In this document: positions 33,250 to 41,395 of the stretch, in pieces | How the letters are laid out: each line of letters opens with the position of its first letter | Position numbering within the stretch: position 1 is the first letter of the stretch | Source: TMED27 sp964350435 | GTDB lineage: Bacteria; Pseudomonadota; Alphaproteobacteria; Micavibrionales; Micavibrionaceae | DNA length: 46,935 nt | Assembly (NCBI GenBank): GCA_964350435.1 | Contig: CAYGJS010000016.1 | Coordinates: 1 to 46,935 of the forward strand | Reading direction: 5' to 3' | Notes under the pieces: model-generated | The model's input: only the letters and a program-made list of their open reading frames with translations | Told to the model about the DNA's origin: nothing | Database searches by the model: none | Program-made: the position numbers and the translations under genes

Positions 33250-34326
33250 ATGGCAAAAACAATCGGAATATTGACGAGCGGCGGCGATTGCGCGGGGTTG
33301 AATGCGGTTATGCGGGCGGCAACGCACCGGGCACATATGCTGGGCTGGAAGGTGATCGGGATTGAGAACGGGACGGCGGGGTTGCTGGAAAAGCCTTATG
33401 GGGTGCGGCATTTAAGTCCAAAGGATTTTGACGGGTTTATCCTGCGGCGAGGGGGGACGATTCTGGGGACGACGAATAGCCGCGACCCGTTTCATTATCC
33501 TATGCCGGATGGCAGCGTTCAGGATCGTTCCGATGAAGTTGTGGCGGCGATTAAAGATCTGGGGATTGATGCACTGATCGGGATTGGCGGTGACGGGAGT
33601 TTTGCGATTTTGAGCCGTTTGGCGAAGCAGGGCGGTATTAATATGGTGGGGGTGCCGAAGACTATTGATAATGATCTGGCGATGACGGATAAATCTGTGG
33701 GGTTTGATACGGCGCTTTCTATTGCCACGGAGGCACTTGACCGCCTGCAGCCGACGGCGGCGAGCCATGACCGCGCGATGATTTTGGAGGTTATGGGGCG
33801 TGATGCGGGGCATATTGCGCTGAATGCCGGGATTGCGGGCGGGGCGGATGTGATTTTGATCCCTGAAATTCGCTATAGCATTGTAGGGATTGCCAAAAAG
33901 ATTAAGGCTGTGAAGGACACGGGGCGGAATTTTGCACTGATTATTGTTTCCGAGGCCGTGCAGACGCCCGAAGGGGATAAGCGCGAGGTTGTTTATCATG
34001 GCGGGGAAACCCGTTATGGCGGGATTGCGCAATATTTGGCGCCGCAGATTGCGACCGCCACGGGGTTTGAGACACGGGCGACTGTGCTGGGGCATGTGCA
34101 GCGCGGCGGCGAGCCGACGCATAATGACCGCATTCTCGCGCAAGGGCTTGGCGTGAAGGCTGTAGACCTTATTGCGCAAGGGGAGTTTGGCAAAATGGTT
34201 GCGTGGCTCAGCCGTGAGGCGGTGGCAGTGCCGATCGAGGAGGCGATTGCGGTTTGCCGCGTGGTTGATAAGGACGGATTTTTGGTGCATACGGCGCGCA
34301 GCCTTGGGATATCCTTTGGGGATTAG
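33250..34326 (+). CDS. pfkA: 6-phosphofructokinase
   Basis: A 358-residue PfkA-family kinase making fructose 1,6-bisphosphate in glycolysis. Seen: N-terminal GILTSGGDCAGLNAV, GIGGDGSFAILSRL, PKTIDNDL with catalytic Asp, MGRDAGHIAL and GHVQRGGEPTHNDR. By E. coli numbering, position 104 is Gly (ATP type) but position 124 is Lys (as in PPi-dependent enzymes). This is the mixed pattern of group III ATP-PFKs, so the phosphate donor is probably ATP but is not certain. The ATG at 33250 follows GGGG at about 6 bases. Confidence 0.92.
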   Translation: MAKTIGILTSGGDCAGLNAVMRAATHRAHMLGWKVIGIENGTAGLLEKPYGVRHLSPKDFDGFILRRGGTILGTTNSRDPFHYPMPDGSVQDRSDEVVAAIKDLGIDALIGIGGDGSFAILSRLAKQGGINMVGVPKTIDNDLAMTDKSVGFDTALSIATEALDRLQPTAASHDRAMILEVMGRDAGHIALNAGIAGGADVILIPEIRYSIVGIAKKIKAVKDTGRNFALIIVSEAVQTPEGDKREVVYHGGETRYGGIAQYLAPQIATATGFETRATVLGHVQRGGEPTHNDRILAQGLGVKAVDLIAQGEFGKMVAWLSREAVAVPIEEAIAVCRVVDKDGFLVHTARSLGISFGD

Positions 34327-34394
34327 GATAGAGATAGAAGATTGCACGAAATATCGCGGCGCGGTATTATTGTAAGAGAGGCGGGATTTTTTGA

Positions 34395-34925
34395 ATGTTA
34401 TATGTTGAGCAATCGCTGGGGCCGGATGAGGAACTTGTCCATATCGGCAAGTTTCACTGGATGTATACGGCGCAGGCCTTTATGGCGGTTTTTTGGGGCG
34501 TGGTGGGGAGCTTAATCGTGCTGTTTGCTTCGATCTATATGTATATCCAGATGAAGGAATTTCCGCCGAATGTTGGCTTTGTCGAGGCGGTGCGGGCGAT
34601 TCACCCGGGTCTTCGGATTTGTTCGTTTGTGGTGTTTATTTTGGGGCTGTTGAGTTTCGCGCAGATTATGGTGCAGAAGGCGACGACGGAGATTGCGATT
34701 ACGAATACGCGTTTGATTTATAAGCGCGGATTGATTGCGCGGCATGTCGGGGAGATCAGCGTTGACCGGATTGAAGGCGTGAATGTTTTGCAGAGTGTTC
34801 TCGGGCGGATCCTTAATTATGGGCGTCTTGCGATCCGCGGGATGGGGGTTGGTGAGGTGGTTTTGCCCCCCATCGAAGATCCGATTGCGTTTCGGCAGGC
34901 GATTGAGCGGGCTAAATCTATATAG
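34395..34925 (+). CDS. Membrane protein with bacterial PH domain (YdbS-like)
   Basis: A 176-residue protein with two TM helices (about 25-50 and 75-95) and then a bacterial PH domain (DUF304). The domain reads TEIAITNTRLIYKRGLIARHVGEISVDRIEGVNV...LGRILNYGRLAIRG. The next gene is a paralogue 12 bp downstream, so the pair likely forms a complex. The function of the family in alphaproteobacteria is unknown. Confidence 0.82.
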   Translation: MLYVEQSLGPDEELVHIGKFHWMYTAQAFMAVFWGVVGSLIVLFASIYMYIQMKEFPPNVGFVEAVRAIHPGLRICSFVVFILGLLSFAQIMVQKATTEIAITNTRLIYKRGLIARHVGEISVDRIEGVNVLQSVLGRILNYGRLAIRGMGVGEVVLPPIEDPIAFRQAIERAKSI

Positions 34926-34937
34926 GAGAAGGATTTT

Positions 34938-35423
34938 ATGAGTGAAAATGTGAAAAAAAGTAACCGGAGTGACAATCCTCTGGAAGATATTCTGGTGAAA
35001 GGCGAGGAGGTGATCCTTGAGGGGCGCATTCATGTCGGGATTTACTGGCAGACATTGGTGGTTTTCCTGTTTGCGGTTGGGCTTGCTTTTTATGTGTTTC
35101 CGCTTGGTGTATTGATGGCCGTGGTGGCGGTTTGTATGTTTGCCTATAATACGATGCGCAAATCGATCTTTATGCTGGTGCTGACGAATAAGCGGGTTTT
35201 GGTGCGGTATGGGATTTTGCAGGTTGATGTGGTCGATATGCGGTTTGATAAGATCGAGAGTATCGAGATGGAGCGGATGCTGCCCGGGTATCTTATGGGG
35301 TATGCGAATGTTGTGATTATGGGGACAGGGCAGCGTTATATTGTTATTCCTTATGTCGAGAATGCGCGGGAATTCAGGCAGGCCTATAACCGTATGACGC
35401 TTGCGGAAGATGATGCGTCTTAA
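34938..35423 (+). CDS. Second membrane protein with bacterial PH domain
   Basis: 161 residues: a soluble N-terminus, a TM hairpin (about 32-75), then a PH domain with MLVLTNKRVLVRYGILQVDVVDMRFDKIESI and GYANVVIMGTGQRY. It is clearly related to the preceding gene and is co-transcribed. Ribosome site AGGAGAAGGA lies before the ATG. A strong terminator follows. Confidence 0.82.
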   Translation: MSENVKKSNRSDNPLEDILVKGEEVILEGRIHVGIYWQTLVVFLFAVGLAFYVFPLGVLMAVVAVCMFAYNTMRKSIFMLVLTNKRVLVRYGILQVDVVDMRFDKIESIEMERMLPGYLMGYANVVIMGTGQRYIVIPYVENAREFRQAYNRMTLAEDDAS

Positions 35424-35447
35424 TCATCGGTTATGATGGGAGTTTAT

Positions 35448-35534
35448 ATGTCAGAGAGCCGCTTCGTTTTTGCGGCTCTTTTTTTGCCCTTGTTTTTTTG
35501 CCCTTGTTTTTTTTGGGGGGGTATTTCATTGTGA
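35448..35534 (+). CDS. Possible 28-residue hydrophobic mini-ORF ahead of ilvD
   Basis: The ATG at 35448 has GGGAG 5 bases upstream. It opens 28 codons rich in Phe and Leu (eight Phe, four Leu), ending in TGA at 35532-35534, 27 bases before ilvD. It runs through the terminator hairpin and T-tracts, so the Phe codons may simply be the U-tract read as protein. It could be a leader peptide or a spurious ORF; it lacks the Ile/Val/Leu runs expected of an ilv attenuator. Confidence 0.2.
   Translation: MSESRFVFAALFLPLFFCPCFFWGGISL
35455..35485 (+). terminator. Rho-independent terminator of the PH-domain operon
   Basis: Stem AGAGCCGC (35455-35462) / GCGGCTCT (35472-35479) with a 9-base loop and a T-tract. 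Confidence 0.88.
35479..35521 (+). repeat. 14-bp tandem duplication plus homopolymers
   Basis: T7 followed by GCCCTTG occurs twice in tandem (35479-35492, 35493-35506), then T8 and G7. Duplication of the terminator tail or polymerase slippage would explain it. Confidence 0.8.
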
Positions 35535-35561
35535 GCGGCTGAAAGACTTGGAGAATTTGAA

Positions 35562-37307
35562 ATGTTTAATGAGAAGCGCGCACATCTGAATGGTTGGGAT
35601 AAATCCAAACTGGTGAGCCGGTATACGACTGTGGGGCCAGATTCAGCGCCGCACCGCGCGATGCTTAGGGCTATGGGTTTGACGGACGCGGATATTGCCA
35701 AGCCTTTGGTCGGGGTTGCGACGTGTTGGAATGAAGCCGCGCCGTGTAACATTAAACTCGCGGATATTGCGCAGGATGTGAAGAAGGGCGTGAGGGCGAA
35801 CGGGGCGACACCGCGCGAGTTTACAACAATTACCGTTACGGACGGGATTGCCATGGGGCATGAGGGGATGCGGTCTTCTCTGGCTTCGCGTGAGGTCATT
35901 GCGGATTCGGTTGAGCTGACTATGCGCGGGCATTGTTATGATGCGCTGGTGGGGCTTGCGGGATGCGATAAGTCTTTGCCGGGGATGATGATGATTATGG
36001 CGCGTTTGAATGTGCCGTCTGTTTTCCTTTATGGCGGGACGATTATGCCCGGAAAATACAAGGATAAAGATGCGGATATTGTGACGGTTTATGAAGCCGT
36101 GGGTGAGCATTCGGTTGGCAAGATTTCGGATGCGGATCTGTATGCATGTGAATGCGGCGCTTTGCCGGGGGCAGGGGCGTGCGGCGGGCAGTTTACGGCC
36201 AATACGATGAGTTGTGTGGCGGAAGTTATGGGTTTGGCGGTTCCCGGGGCGAACGGGATTCCGGCGATTGATGAAGCCAAAGGCGGAATGGCCGAGGTTT
36301 CGGGCGCTGTGGTTGTTGATTTGATTAAAAACGGCGGGCCGCTGCCGCGGGATTTGATTACGCGTAAATCACTAGAGAATGCAGCGGCGATTGTCGCGGC
36401 GACCGGCGGGAGCACGAACGCGGCACTTCACTTGCCTGCGATTGCGCATGAGGCAGGGATCAAGTTTGATCTGTTTGATGTGGCGGCGGTGTTTAAAAAG
36501 ACGCCATATATCGCGAACTTACGCCCCGGCGGGGTTTATCTGACCAAGCATCTGCATGATATCGGCGGGGTTGGGATTATTATCAAGGAGCTTTTGGATC
36601 ATGGTTACTTACATGGTGATTGTATTACTGTGACAGGCAAAACTCTGGCGGAGAATTATGCAGATGTGACGATGCCTGAGGGGCAGGATATTGTTTTTCC
36701 CGTGGAGAAGGCGATTTATCCGACAGGCGGGGTTGTCGGCCTTAAGGGTAATCTTGCGCCCGATGGGGCGATTGTGAAGATTGCGGGGATGAAGAACATT
36801 GTGTTTGAGGGCCCTGCGCGCGTGTTTGATGGTGAGGATGCGTGTTACAAAGCGGTGTCTGAGAGGGCCTATAAAGAGGGTGATGTGATTGTTCTACGCT
36901 ATGAGGGGCCGAAAGGCGGGCCGGGCATGAAGGAGATGCTCTCCACCACTGCGGCGCTTTACGGGCAAGGGATGGGCGATAAAGTCGCGCTGATTACCGA
37001 TGGGCGGTTCTCAGGCGGGACGCGCGGTTTCTGCATTGGTCATGTGGGGCCTGAGGCGGCAGTTGGTGGTCCGATTGCGCTGGTGCAAGATGGCGATATG
37101 ATCCGGATTGATGCCGATAAGGGGACGCTGGATGTGTTGATTTCCGATGAGGAGCTTGCCAAGCGTAAAGCCTTGTGGAAGCCGCGTAAGACGAATTACA
37201 ACAGCGGCGCGCTCTGGAAATATGCCGATCAGGTCGGGTCGGCGCGTTACGGTGCAGTGACCCACCCGGGGGCCGCAGAAGAAACGCATATTTTTGTTGA
37301 TCTGTAA
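35562..37307 (+). CDS. ilvD: Dihydroxy-acid dehydratase
   Basis: A 581-residue Fe-S dehydratase, third step of Val/Ile/Leu synthesis, acting just before IlvE. Three cluster cysteines are visible: VATCWNEAAPCN (about residue 55), LAGCDKSLPG (about 128) and GACGGQFTANTM (about 201). TDGRFSGGTRGF near the C-terminus completes the active site. The ATG at 35562 follows GGAGAATTTGAA. The upstream region has a terminator and homopolymer tracts, so ilvD is probably transcribed from its own promoter. Confidence 0.95.
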   Translation: MFNEKRAHLNGWDKSKLVSRYTTVGPDSAPHRAMLRAMGLTDADIAKPLVGVATCWNEAAPCNIKLADIAQDVKKGVRANGATPREFTTITVTDGIAMGHEGMRSSLASREVIADSVELTMRGHCYDALVGLAGCDKSLPGMMMIMARLNVPSVFLYGGTIMPGKYKDKDADIVTVYEAVGEHSVGKISDADLYACECGALPGAGACGGQFTANTMSCVAEVMGLAVPGANGIPAIDEAKGGMAEVSGAVVVDLIKNGGPLPRDLITRKSLENAAAIVAATGGSTNAALHLPAIAHEAGIKFDLFDVAAVFKKTPYIANLRPGGVYLTKHLHDIGGVGIIIKELLDHGYLHGDCITVTGKTLAENYADVTMPEGQDIVFPVEKAIYPTGGVVGLKGNLAPDGAIVKIAGMKNIVFEGPARVFDGEDACYKAVSERAYKEGDVIVLRYEGPKGGPGMKEMLSTTAALYGQGMGDKVALITDGRFSGGTRGFCIGHVGPEAAVGGPIALVQDGDMIRIDADKGTLDVLISDEELAKRKALWKPRKTNYNSGALWKYADQVGSARYGAVTHPGAAEETHIFVDL

Positions 37308-37345
37308 GGGGCGCGTTTTACCGCAGAATATGTTACCTTTTTTAA

Positions 37346-39103
37346 GTGATTCCCGATGTTGCGGGATTGCGGCGGTTTAATGTTTTTCGGAATGCTCATT
37401 TGTCAAAAAGTATAGTTATAGGATGTCTTGGGATTGCGGCGCTGTTTACAGTCATGCCTTTTTCCCTTGCGCGCGCGGTGACGGCGGAATCGTTGCTGGC
37501 GCAGGCGTCTAATTTTCTGCCTTCGAGCATTGAGGGGGATATTCAAGCGACGCTGGAAAAGCCCGGGCCTGCGCAGAAGATGCTGGCGAATTACCCCGCC
37601 ACAAAGGAGTTTTACGCAGAGCGGCGTTATCGTCCCTATTGGGTGAGGCGCGGCGGCCCGAATGGGCAGGCCGAAGAATTGCGCGATCTTATTCATGATT
37701 CATGGAGCCATGGTCTGAACCCCGAGAAATACCACATGGGCGCGATTGAAGATTTGTGGGAAGCCGATGAGCCGCAAGCCCTTGCGGGTTTAGAGTTATT
37801 GCTGAGTGATGCTTATGTGCGTATGGCGCAGGATTTATCAGGCATTCGTGTTAATCCTGCACCGCTTAAAACCAGTTCTCGGTTTTGGAAGCAACCCTAT
37901 ACGGCGCAATCCTTGTTTTTAATGCTTTCGCGGGCGCGCGATGTTGAGGATTTGGTGGAAGGGCTGCAGCCGCAAGGGCAGACCTATACCAAGCTTCGCG
38001 CGGAGCTTCGGCGTTTGGTGTCTTCGCCGCCCGAAAGTTATGAGAGCGTGTTGCCGATCCGTATACAGGGGGTTTTGCGTCCGTATGAGAGCAGTAAAGC
38101 GGTGCCTTTGCTCAGATATCGTTTGGGATTGCCTGAAAATACGGCTCAACCTTATGTTTATGATGATCAGCTGGCGGGCGCGATTATGGCCTTTCAGAAG
38201 CAGAATGGGTTAATGTCCGATGGTCTTATCGGGCAGCAAACGCTTGATATATTGAACATTACACGTGATAGGAAAATTTATCAGGTGATTGCCAATCTGG
38301 AGCGTTTGCGGTGGGTGGATGAGAATAAGCCGGATAAATTTGTAGTGGTCAATATTCCTTCGGCGACGCTCTGGGCGGTGGATGGTGGCAAGGTTGCCTT
38401 TGAGATGCCTGTGATTGTAGGGCGCGCAAAACGCCCGACCAATATGTTTATCACGGAAATTCAGGGCGTGCGGTTTAATCCGAATTGGACGGTGCCGCCG
38501 ACAATCAAGAAGGACGATATATTGCCGAAGCTGCAGGCGGATCCTGAGTATTTAAGCCATAAGGGAATGGAACTTATTGGTATGACGGAGGAGGGGCGCG
38601 TTAGCCTTGATCCGGCTTCGATTGACTGGGCAAGCATTACGGCGGAGGATTTAAAATCTCTGCGGTTTGTTCAAGATGCGGGTGATAATAACCCATTGGG
38701 GCGCGTGCGGGTTTTGATGCCCAATGCCTATAACATTTATCTGCATGATACGAATGAGAAATATTATTTTGACCGGTCGCAGCGCGCGGTGTCTTCCGGG
38801 TGTGTGCGAATGAAGGCTCCTGAGCTTATGGCGGAGTTTATCATGAAAAACCGTAGTTCTTGGCAAGAGGGGGACATGGAGGCGATGTTTGCTCATGGCA
38901 AGACGCGGGATGTTTCTATTGATACGCCGATCCCTGTGTATTTGCTGTATTATACGGTTTGGATTGATCAAAAGGGCGGGGTTGTTTATGGGAATGATCT
39001 GTATCGTCATGATGAAAATTTGATTAAAATGCTTTCAGAACTTGACGGAATCTTCATTCCTGTGAATAATAATGAAATGAGTATGGCGAATTCCGTTCGT
39101 TGA
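37346..39103 (+). CDS. L,D-transpeptidase (YcbB/LdtD-like)
   Basis: About 585 residues. An N-terminal hydrophobic signal or anchor ends near SLARA. Then come a YcbB-type scaffold domain, a peptidoglycan-binding domain (DDQLAGAIMAFQKQNGLMSDGLIGQQTLDIL) and the YkuD catalytic domain. That domain has IYLHDT and SSGCVRM (Cys about 486). It forms 3-3 cross-links in peptidoglycan in the periplasm. The start is uncertain: no early ATG exists, the GTG at 37346 is the longest choice, and a TTG just before SKSIVIGCLG is an alternative. The DUF882 peptidase gene downstream fits the same substrate. Confidence 0.88.
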   Translation: MIPDVAGLRRFNVFRNAHLSKSIVIGCLGIAALFTVMPFSLARAVTAESLLAQASNFLPSSIEGDIQATLEKPGPAQKMLANYPATKEFYAERRYRPYWVRRGGPNGQAEELRDLIHDSWSHGLNPEKYHMGAIEDLWEADEPQALAGLELLLSDAYVRMAQDLSGIRVNPAPLKTSSRFWKQPYTAQSLFLMLSRARDVEDLVEGLQPQGQTYTKLRAELRRLVSSPPESYESVLPIRIQGVLRPYESSKAVPLLRYRLGLPENTAQPYVYDDQLAGAIMAFQKQNGLMSDGLIGQQTLDILNITRDRKIYQVIANLERLRWVDENKPDKFVVVNIPSATLWAVDGGKVAFEMPVIVGRAKRPTNMFITEIQGVRFNPNWTVPPTIKKDDILPKLQADPEYLSHKGMELIGMTEEGRVSLDPASIDWASITAEDLKSLRFVQDAGDNNPLGRVRVLMPNAYNIYLHDTNEKYYFDRSQRAVSSGCVRMKAPELMAEFIMKNRSSWQEGDMEAMFAHGKTRDVSIDTPIPVYLLYYTVWIDQKGGVVYGNDLYRHDENLIKMLSELDGIFIPVNNNEMSMANSVR

Positions 39104-39223
39104 ACGGGTTTCAAAGCTTCATACTTATATTCAGTTGTTGGAGGGTCAGAATTTTTCTAATTTGGCTCTTTACTCTTAAAAACTTTCTGTTTAGGACTCG
39201 TGTGTTTTGCTGACATATTGTCA

Positions 39224-39251
39224 TTGAGTTCGAGATCAATAACCATATAAA
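39224..39251 (+). promoter_or_regulatory. Possible promoter of the DUF882 gene
   Basis: TTGAGT (39224-39229), 16-bp spacer, TATAAA (39246-39251), 12 bases before the ATG at 39264. Confidence 0.25.
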
Positions 39252-39263
39252 AGAAGAATCGAA

Positions 39264-39854
39264 ATGCTAGATATCTTAAGATCAGACCTTTACAAGGGCA
39301 TGAATACGGCCCTTGATCGCCGCGAAATATTGAAATACGGCCTTTTTGGCGCGCTTGCGAGTGCGACGCCGATGCTCTTTTCCGGGGCCGCGCAGGCCGC
39401 ATCCGAGCCTTGGCGCGCCCGTTTTCGGAATGCTCATACGGGTGAGAGTTTTGACGGGGTTTACCGCGTGGGTCATAAATATTTGCCGGAAGCGTTTGAG
39501 CGGATTAATCATGTTTTGCGTGACCATCGCTCGGGCGAAGCGTTTCCAATGGATCCGCATGTTCTTGATATTATGACGATGGTGCATCGTAAAACGGGTG
39601 TGCGCGGGCCGATTGAGATTTTCTCTGGCTATCGCAGCCCGAAGACAAATTCCGGTTTGCGCGGCGCGAGTTCCGGCGTGGCCAAGAATTCATTTCATAT
39701 GTATGGGCAAGCTTTGGACATGCATATTGATGATTACAGCACGGCGAAGCTTCGTAATATTGCCAAGTCTCTGAAGGCTGGCGGGGTGGGGTATTATCCG
39801 GGCAGCAAGTTCGTGCATGTTGATACGGGCGCAGTCCGCAGCTGGAACGGCTAG
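39264..39854 (+). CDS. DUF882 / MepK-like murein endopeptidase
   Basis: A 196-residue exported metallopeptidase. A twin-arginine-like signal (LDRREILKYG, RR at 19-20) ends near AQA (residue 45), so Tat export is possible. The M15-type metal ligands are H145 and D152 (SFHMYGQALDMH) and H185 (FVHVDTG), all present; FSGYRSPKTNSGLR is also typical. The family cleaves peptidoglycan cross-links, and E. coli MepK (YcbK) cuts 3-3 bonds. It directly follows the L,D-transpeptidase gene that would make them. The ATG at 39264 follows AAGAAG. Confidence 0.88.
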   Translation: MLDILRSDLYKGMNTALDRREILKYGLFGALASATPMLFSGAAQAASEPWRARFRNAHTGESFDGVYRVGHKYLPEAFERINHVLRDHRSGEAFPMDPHVLDIMTMVHRKTGVRGPIEIFSGYRSPKTNSGLRGASSGVAKNSFHMYGQALDMHIDDYSTAKLRNIAKSLKAGGVGYYPGSKFVHVDTGAVRSWNG

Positions 39855-39870
39855 TTTTCTCATATTTTCC

Positions 39871-39936
39871 GTCTGACTTTGTCGCAGCTCTCCTCGAATA
39901 GGTTTCCTATTCGTCGTCGTTTTCTTCGCGTCAGAC
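39871..39936 (+). repeat. Double-stem palindromic element, copy C
   Basis: Outer GTCTGAC (39871-39877) / GTCAGAC (39930-39936); inner GAATAGG (39896-39902) / CCTATTC (39906-39912) with loop TTT. Left flank CTCTCCTC, right flank GTCGTCGTTTTC. A T-run does not follow directly. It lies between the DUF882 gene and folK. Confidence 0.6.
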
Positions 39937-40013
39937 AAAAAATCTGAAAAAACTTTGTTTTAATATAATCAATGAGATATTGTGCAGCCTTCTGAGGTTA
40001 CAGGAGGCTGCTT

Positions 40014-40520
40014 ATGAGTTTGATTGCGCTGGGAGCGAATTTGCCGAGCCGATATGGCCCGCCAGAGGCGACGTTGCGGGCGGCGATTGCGGAAGTTGAA
40101 GCGCGCGGGATTGTGGTTTTGGCGGTTTCCAGTATCTGGCTCACTGCGCCTGTGCCGATATCGGATCAGCCTTGGTATCGCAATGCGGTGATTGCTGTGC
40201 AAACAGAGATGGAGGCGAAGGCTTTGATGGGCGTGCTGCATGAGGTTGAGCGAGGATTTGGGCGGGTTCGCGTGCCAGGAGAGCGGGATGCGCCGCGTTT
40301 ACTGGATCTGGATTTGATTGCCTATAATGATGAGGTGTTTGAGGAGGATGGTTTGGTGGTGCCGCATCCGCGTATGCATCTCCGCGCGTTTGTATTGCGG
40401 CCTTTGGCTGAGGTTGCGCCGAGATGGCGGCATCCGGTTTTGGGGCTTTTTGTATCGGAACTTATTGAAACCATGCCAGAAGGGCAGGACATCGAGATTT
40501 CTCAGGAGCGGGCGGCATAA
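40014..40520 (+). CDS. folK: 2-amino-4-hydroxy-6-hydroxymethyldihydropteridine pyrophosphokinase
   Basis: A 168-residue HPPK of folate synthesis that transfers pyrophosphate from ATP to the pterin. Seen: IALGANLPSRYG at the N-terminus, FGRVRVPGERDAPRLLDLDL (the HPPK signature) and VVPHPRMHLRAFVLRPLAEVAP. The GGAGG site lies about 6 bases before the ATG. folP follows 26 bp later, in pathway order. Confidence 0.93.
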   Translation: MSLIALGANLPSRYGPPEATLRAAIAEVEARGIVVLAVSSIWLTAPVPISDQPWYRNAVIAVQTEMEAKALMGVLHEVERGFGRVRVPGERDAPRLLDLDLIAYNDEVFEEDGLVVPHPRMHLRAFVLRPLAEVAPRWRHPVLGLFVSELIETMPEGQDIEISQERAA

Positions 40521-40546
40521 TCCCTACATTGAAATAATATATCAAA

Positions 40547-41395
40547 ATGACCTTTAAACGCACCGTATCAAATAACAGCCCTTTTGCGTCTTCATATACC
40601 ATAATGGGGGTGGTCAATGTGACCCCCGATAGTTTTAGTGATGGTGAAGATTTTTATAGTGTTGATAAGGCCATAGAGCATGGACTTAAGCTTGCTTCTG
40701 AAGGGGCCATGATTTTGGATGTTGGCGGTGAGTCTTCAAGGCCTGGGGCGCAAAGTGTTGATATTGATGAAGAAATCAGGCGCGTTGTTCCTGTGATTGA
40801 TGGGCTTAAAGGGGCAGCGCCGTGGATATCCATTGATACACGAAATGCGCGGACAATGGCGGCGGCGCTTAAAGCGGGGGCAAATATAATAAATGATATT
40901 AGTGCTTTGACGCATGATCCTGATAGCGTTAGTGTTGTGGCGGAGGCTAAAGTGCCTGTGTGTTTGATGCATATGCAGGGAACGCCCGATATGATGCAAA
41001 AAAATCCCCAATATAACAATGTAGTAAAAGATATTTATGAGTTTTTACAGCGGCGTATCGAGTTTTGTGATACGCACCGTATCGATGTTTCAAACATCAT
41101 TATTGACCCCGGAATAGGGTTCGGCAAAACTGTGCAGGATAATTTGCTAATCCTTTCTAATATCAATAAGTTTCATGGTTTAGGCGCTCCTGTACTCCTC
41201 GGTACCAGCCGAAAGAGCTTTATTGGCAAAACTTCGAATGATGAGCCGGCGGATGAGCGCATTTCCGGTTCATTGGCGTCTGCGCTTTATGGATATTCGC
41301 AAGGCGTGCAAATCTTCCGCGTTCATGATGTGAAGGAACACGTACAGGCGTTTAAAATTTATGATGCGATTTCGTCGGCGAAAGTTGACTCGTAA
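40547..41395 (+). CDS. folP: Dihydropteroate synthase
   Basis: A 282-residue sulfonamide-target enzyme joining the pterin pyrophosphate to p-aminobenzoate. Seen: IMGVVNVTPDSFSDGE, ILDVGGESSRPGA, INDISAL, and the pABA-site region LLGTSRKSFIG. The 3' end overlaps the convergent phosphatase gene by 37 bp. Base use is more A+T-rich than in folK. It forms an operon with folK. Confidence 0.94.
   Translation: MTFKRTVSNNSPFASSYTIMGVVNVTPDSFSDGEDFYSVDKAIEHGLKLASEGAMILDVGGESSRPGAQSVDIDEEIRRVVPVIDGLKGAAPWISIDTRNARTMAAALKAGANIINDISALTHDPDSVSVVAEAKVPVCLMHMQGTPDMMQKNPQYNNVVKDIYEFLQRRIEFCDTHRIDVSNIIIDPGIGFGKTVQDNLLILSNINKFHGLGAPVLLGTSRKSFIGKTSNDEPADERISGSLASALYGYSQGVQIFRVHDVKEHVQAFKIYDAISSAKVDS

Noticed and set aside
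39157..39243. 29-codon minus-strand ORF before the DUF882 gene
   Set aside because: It has no ribosome site or promoter and overlaps the presumed promoter of the DUF882 gene; no family recognised.
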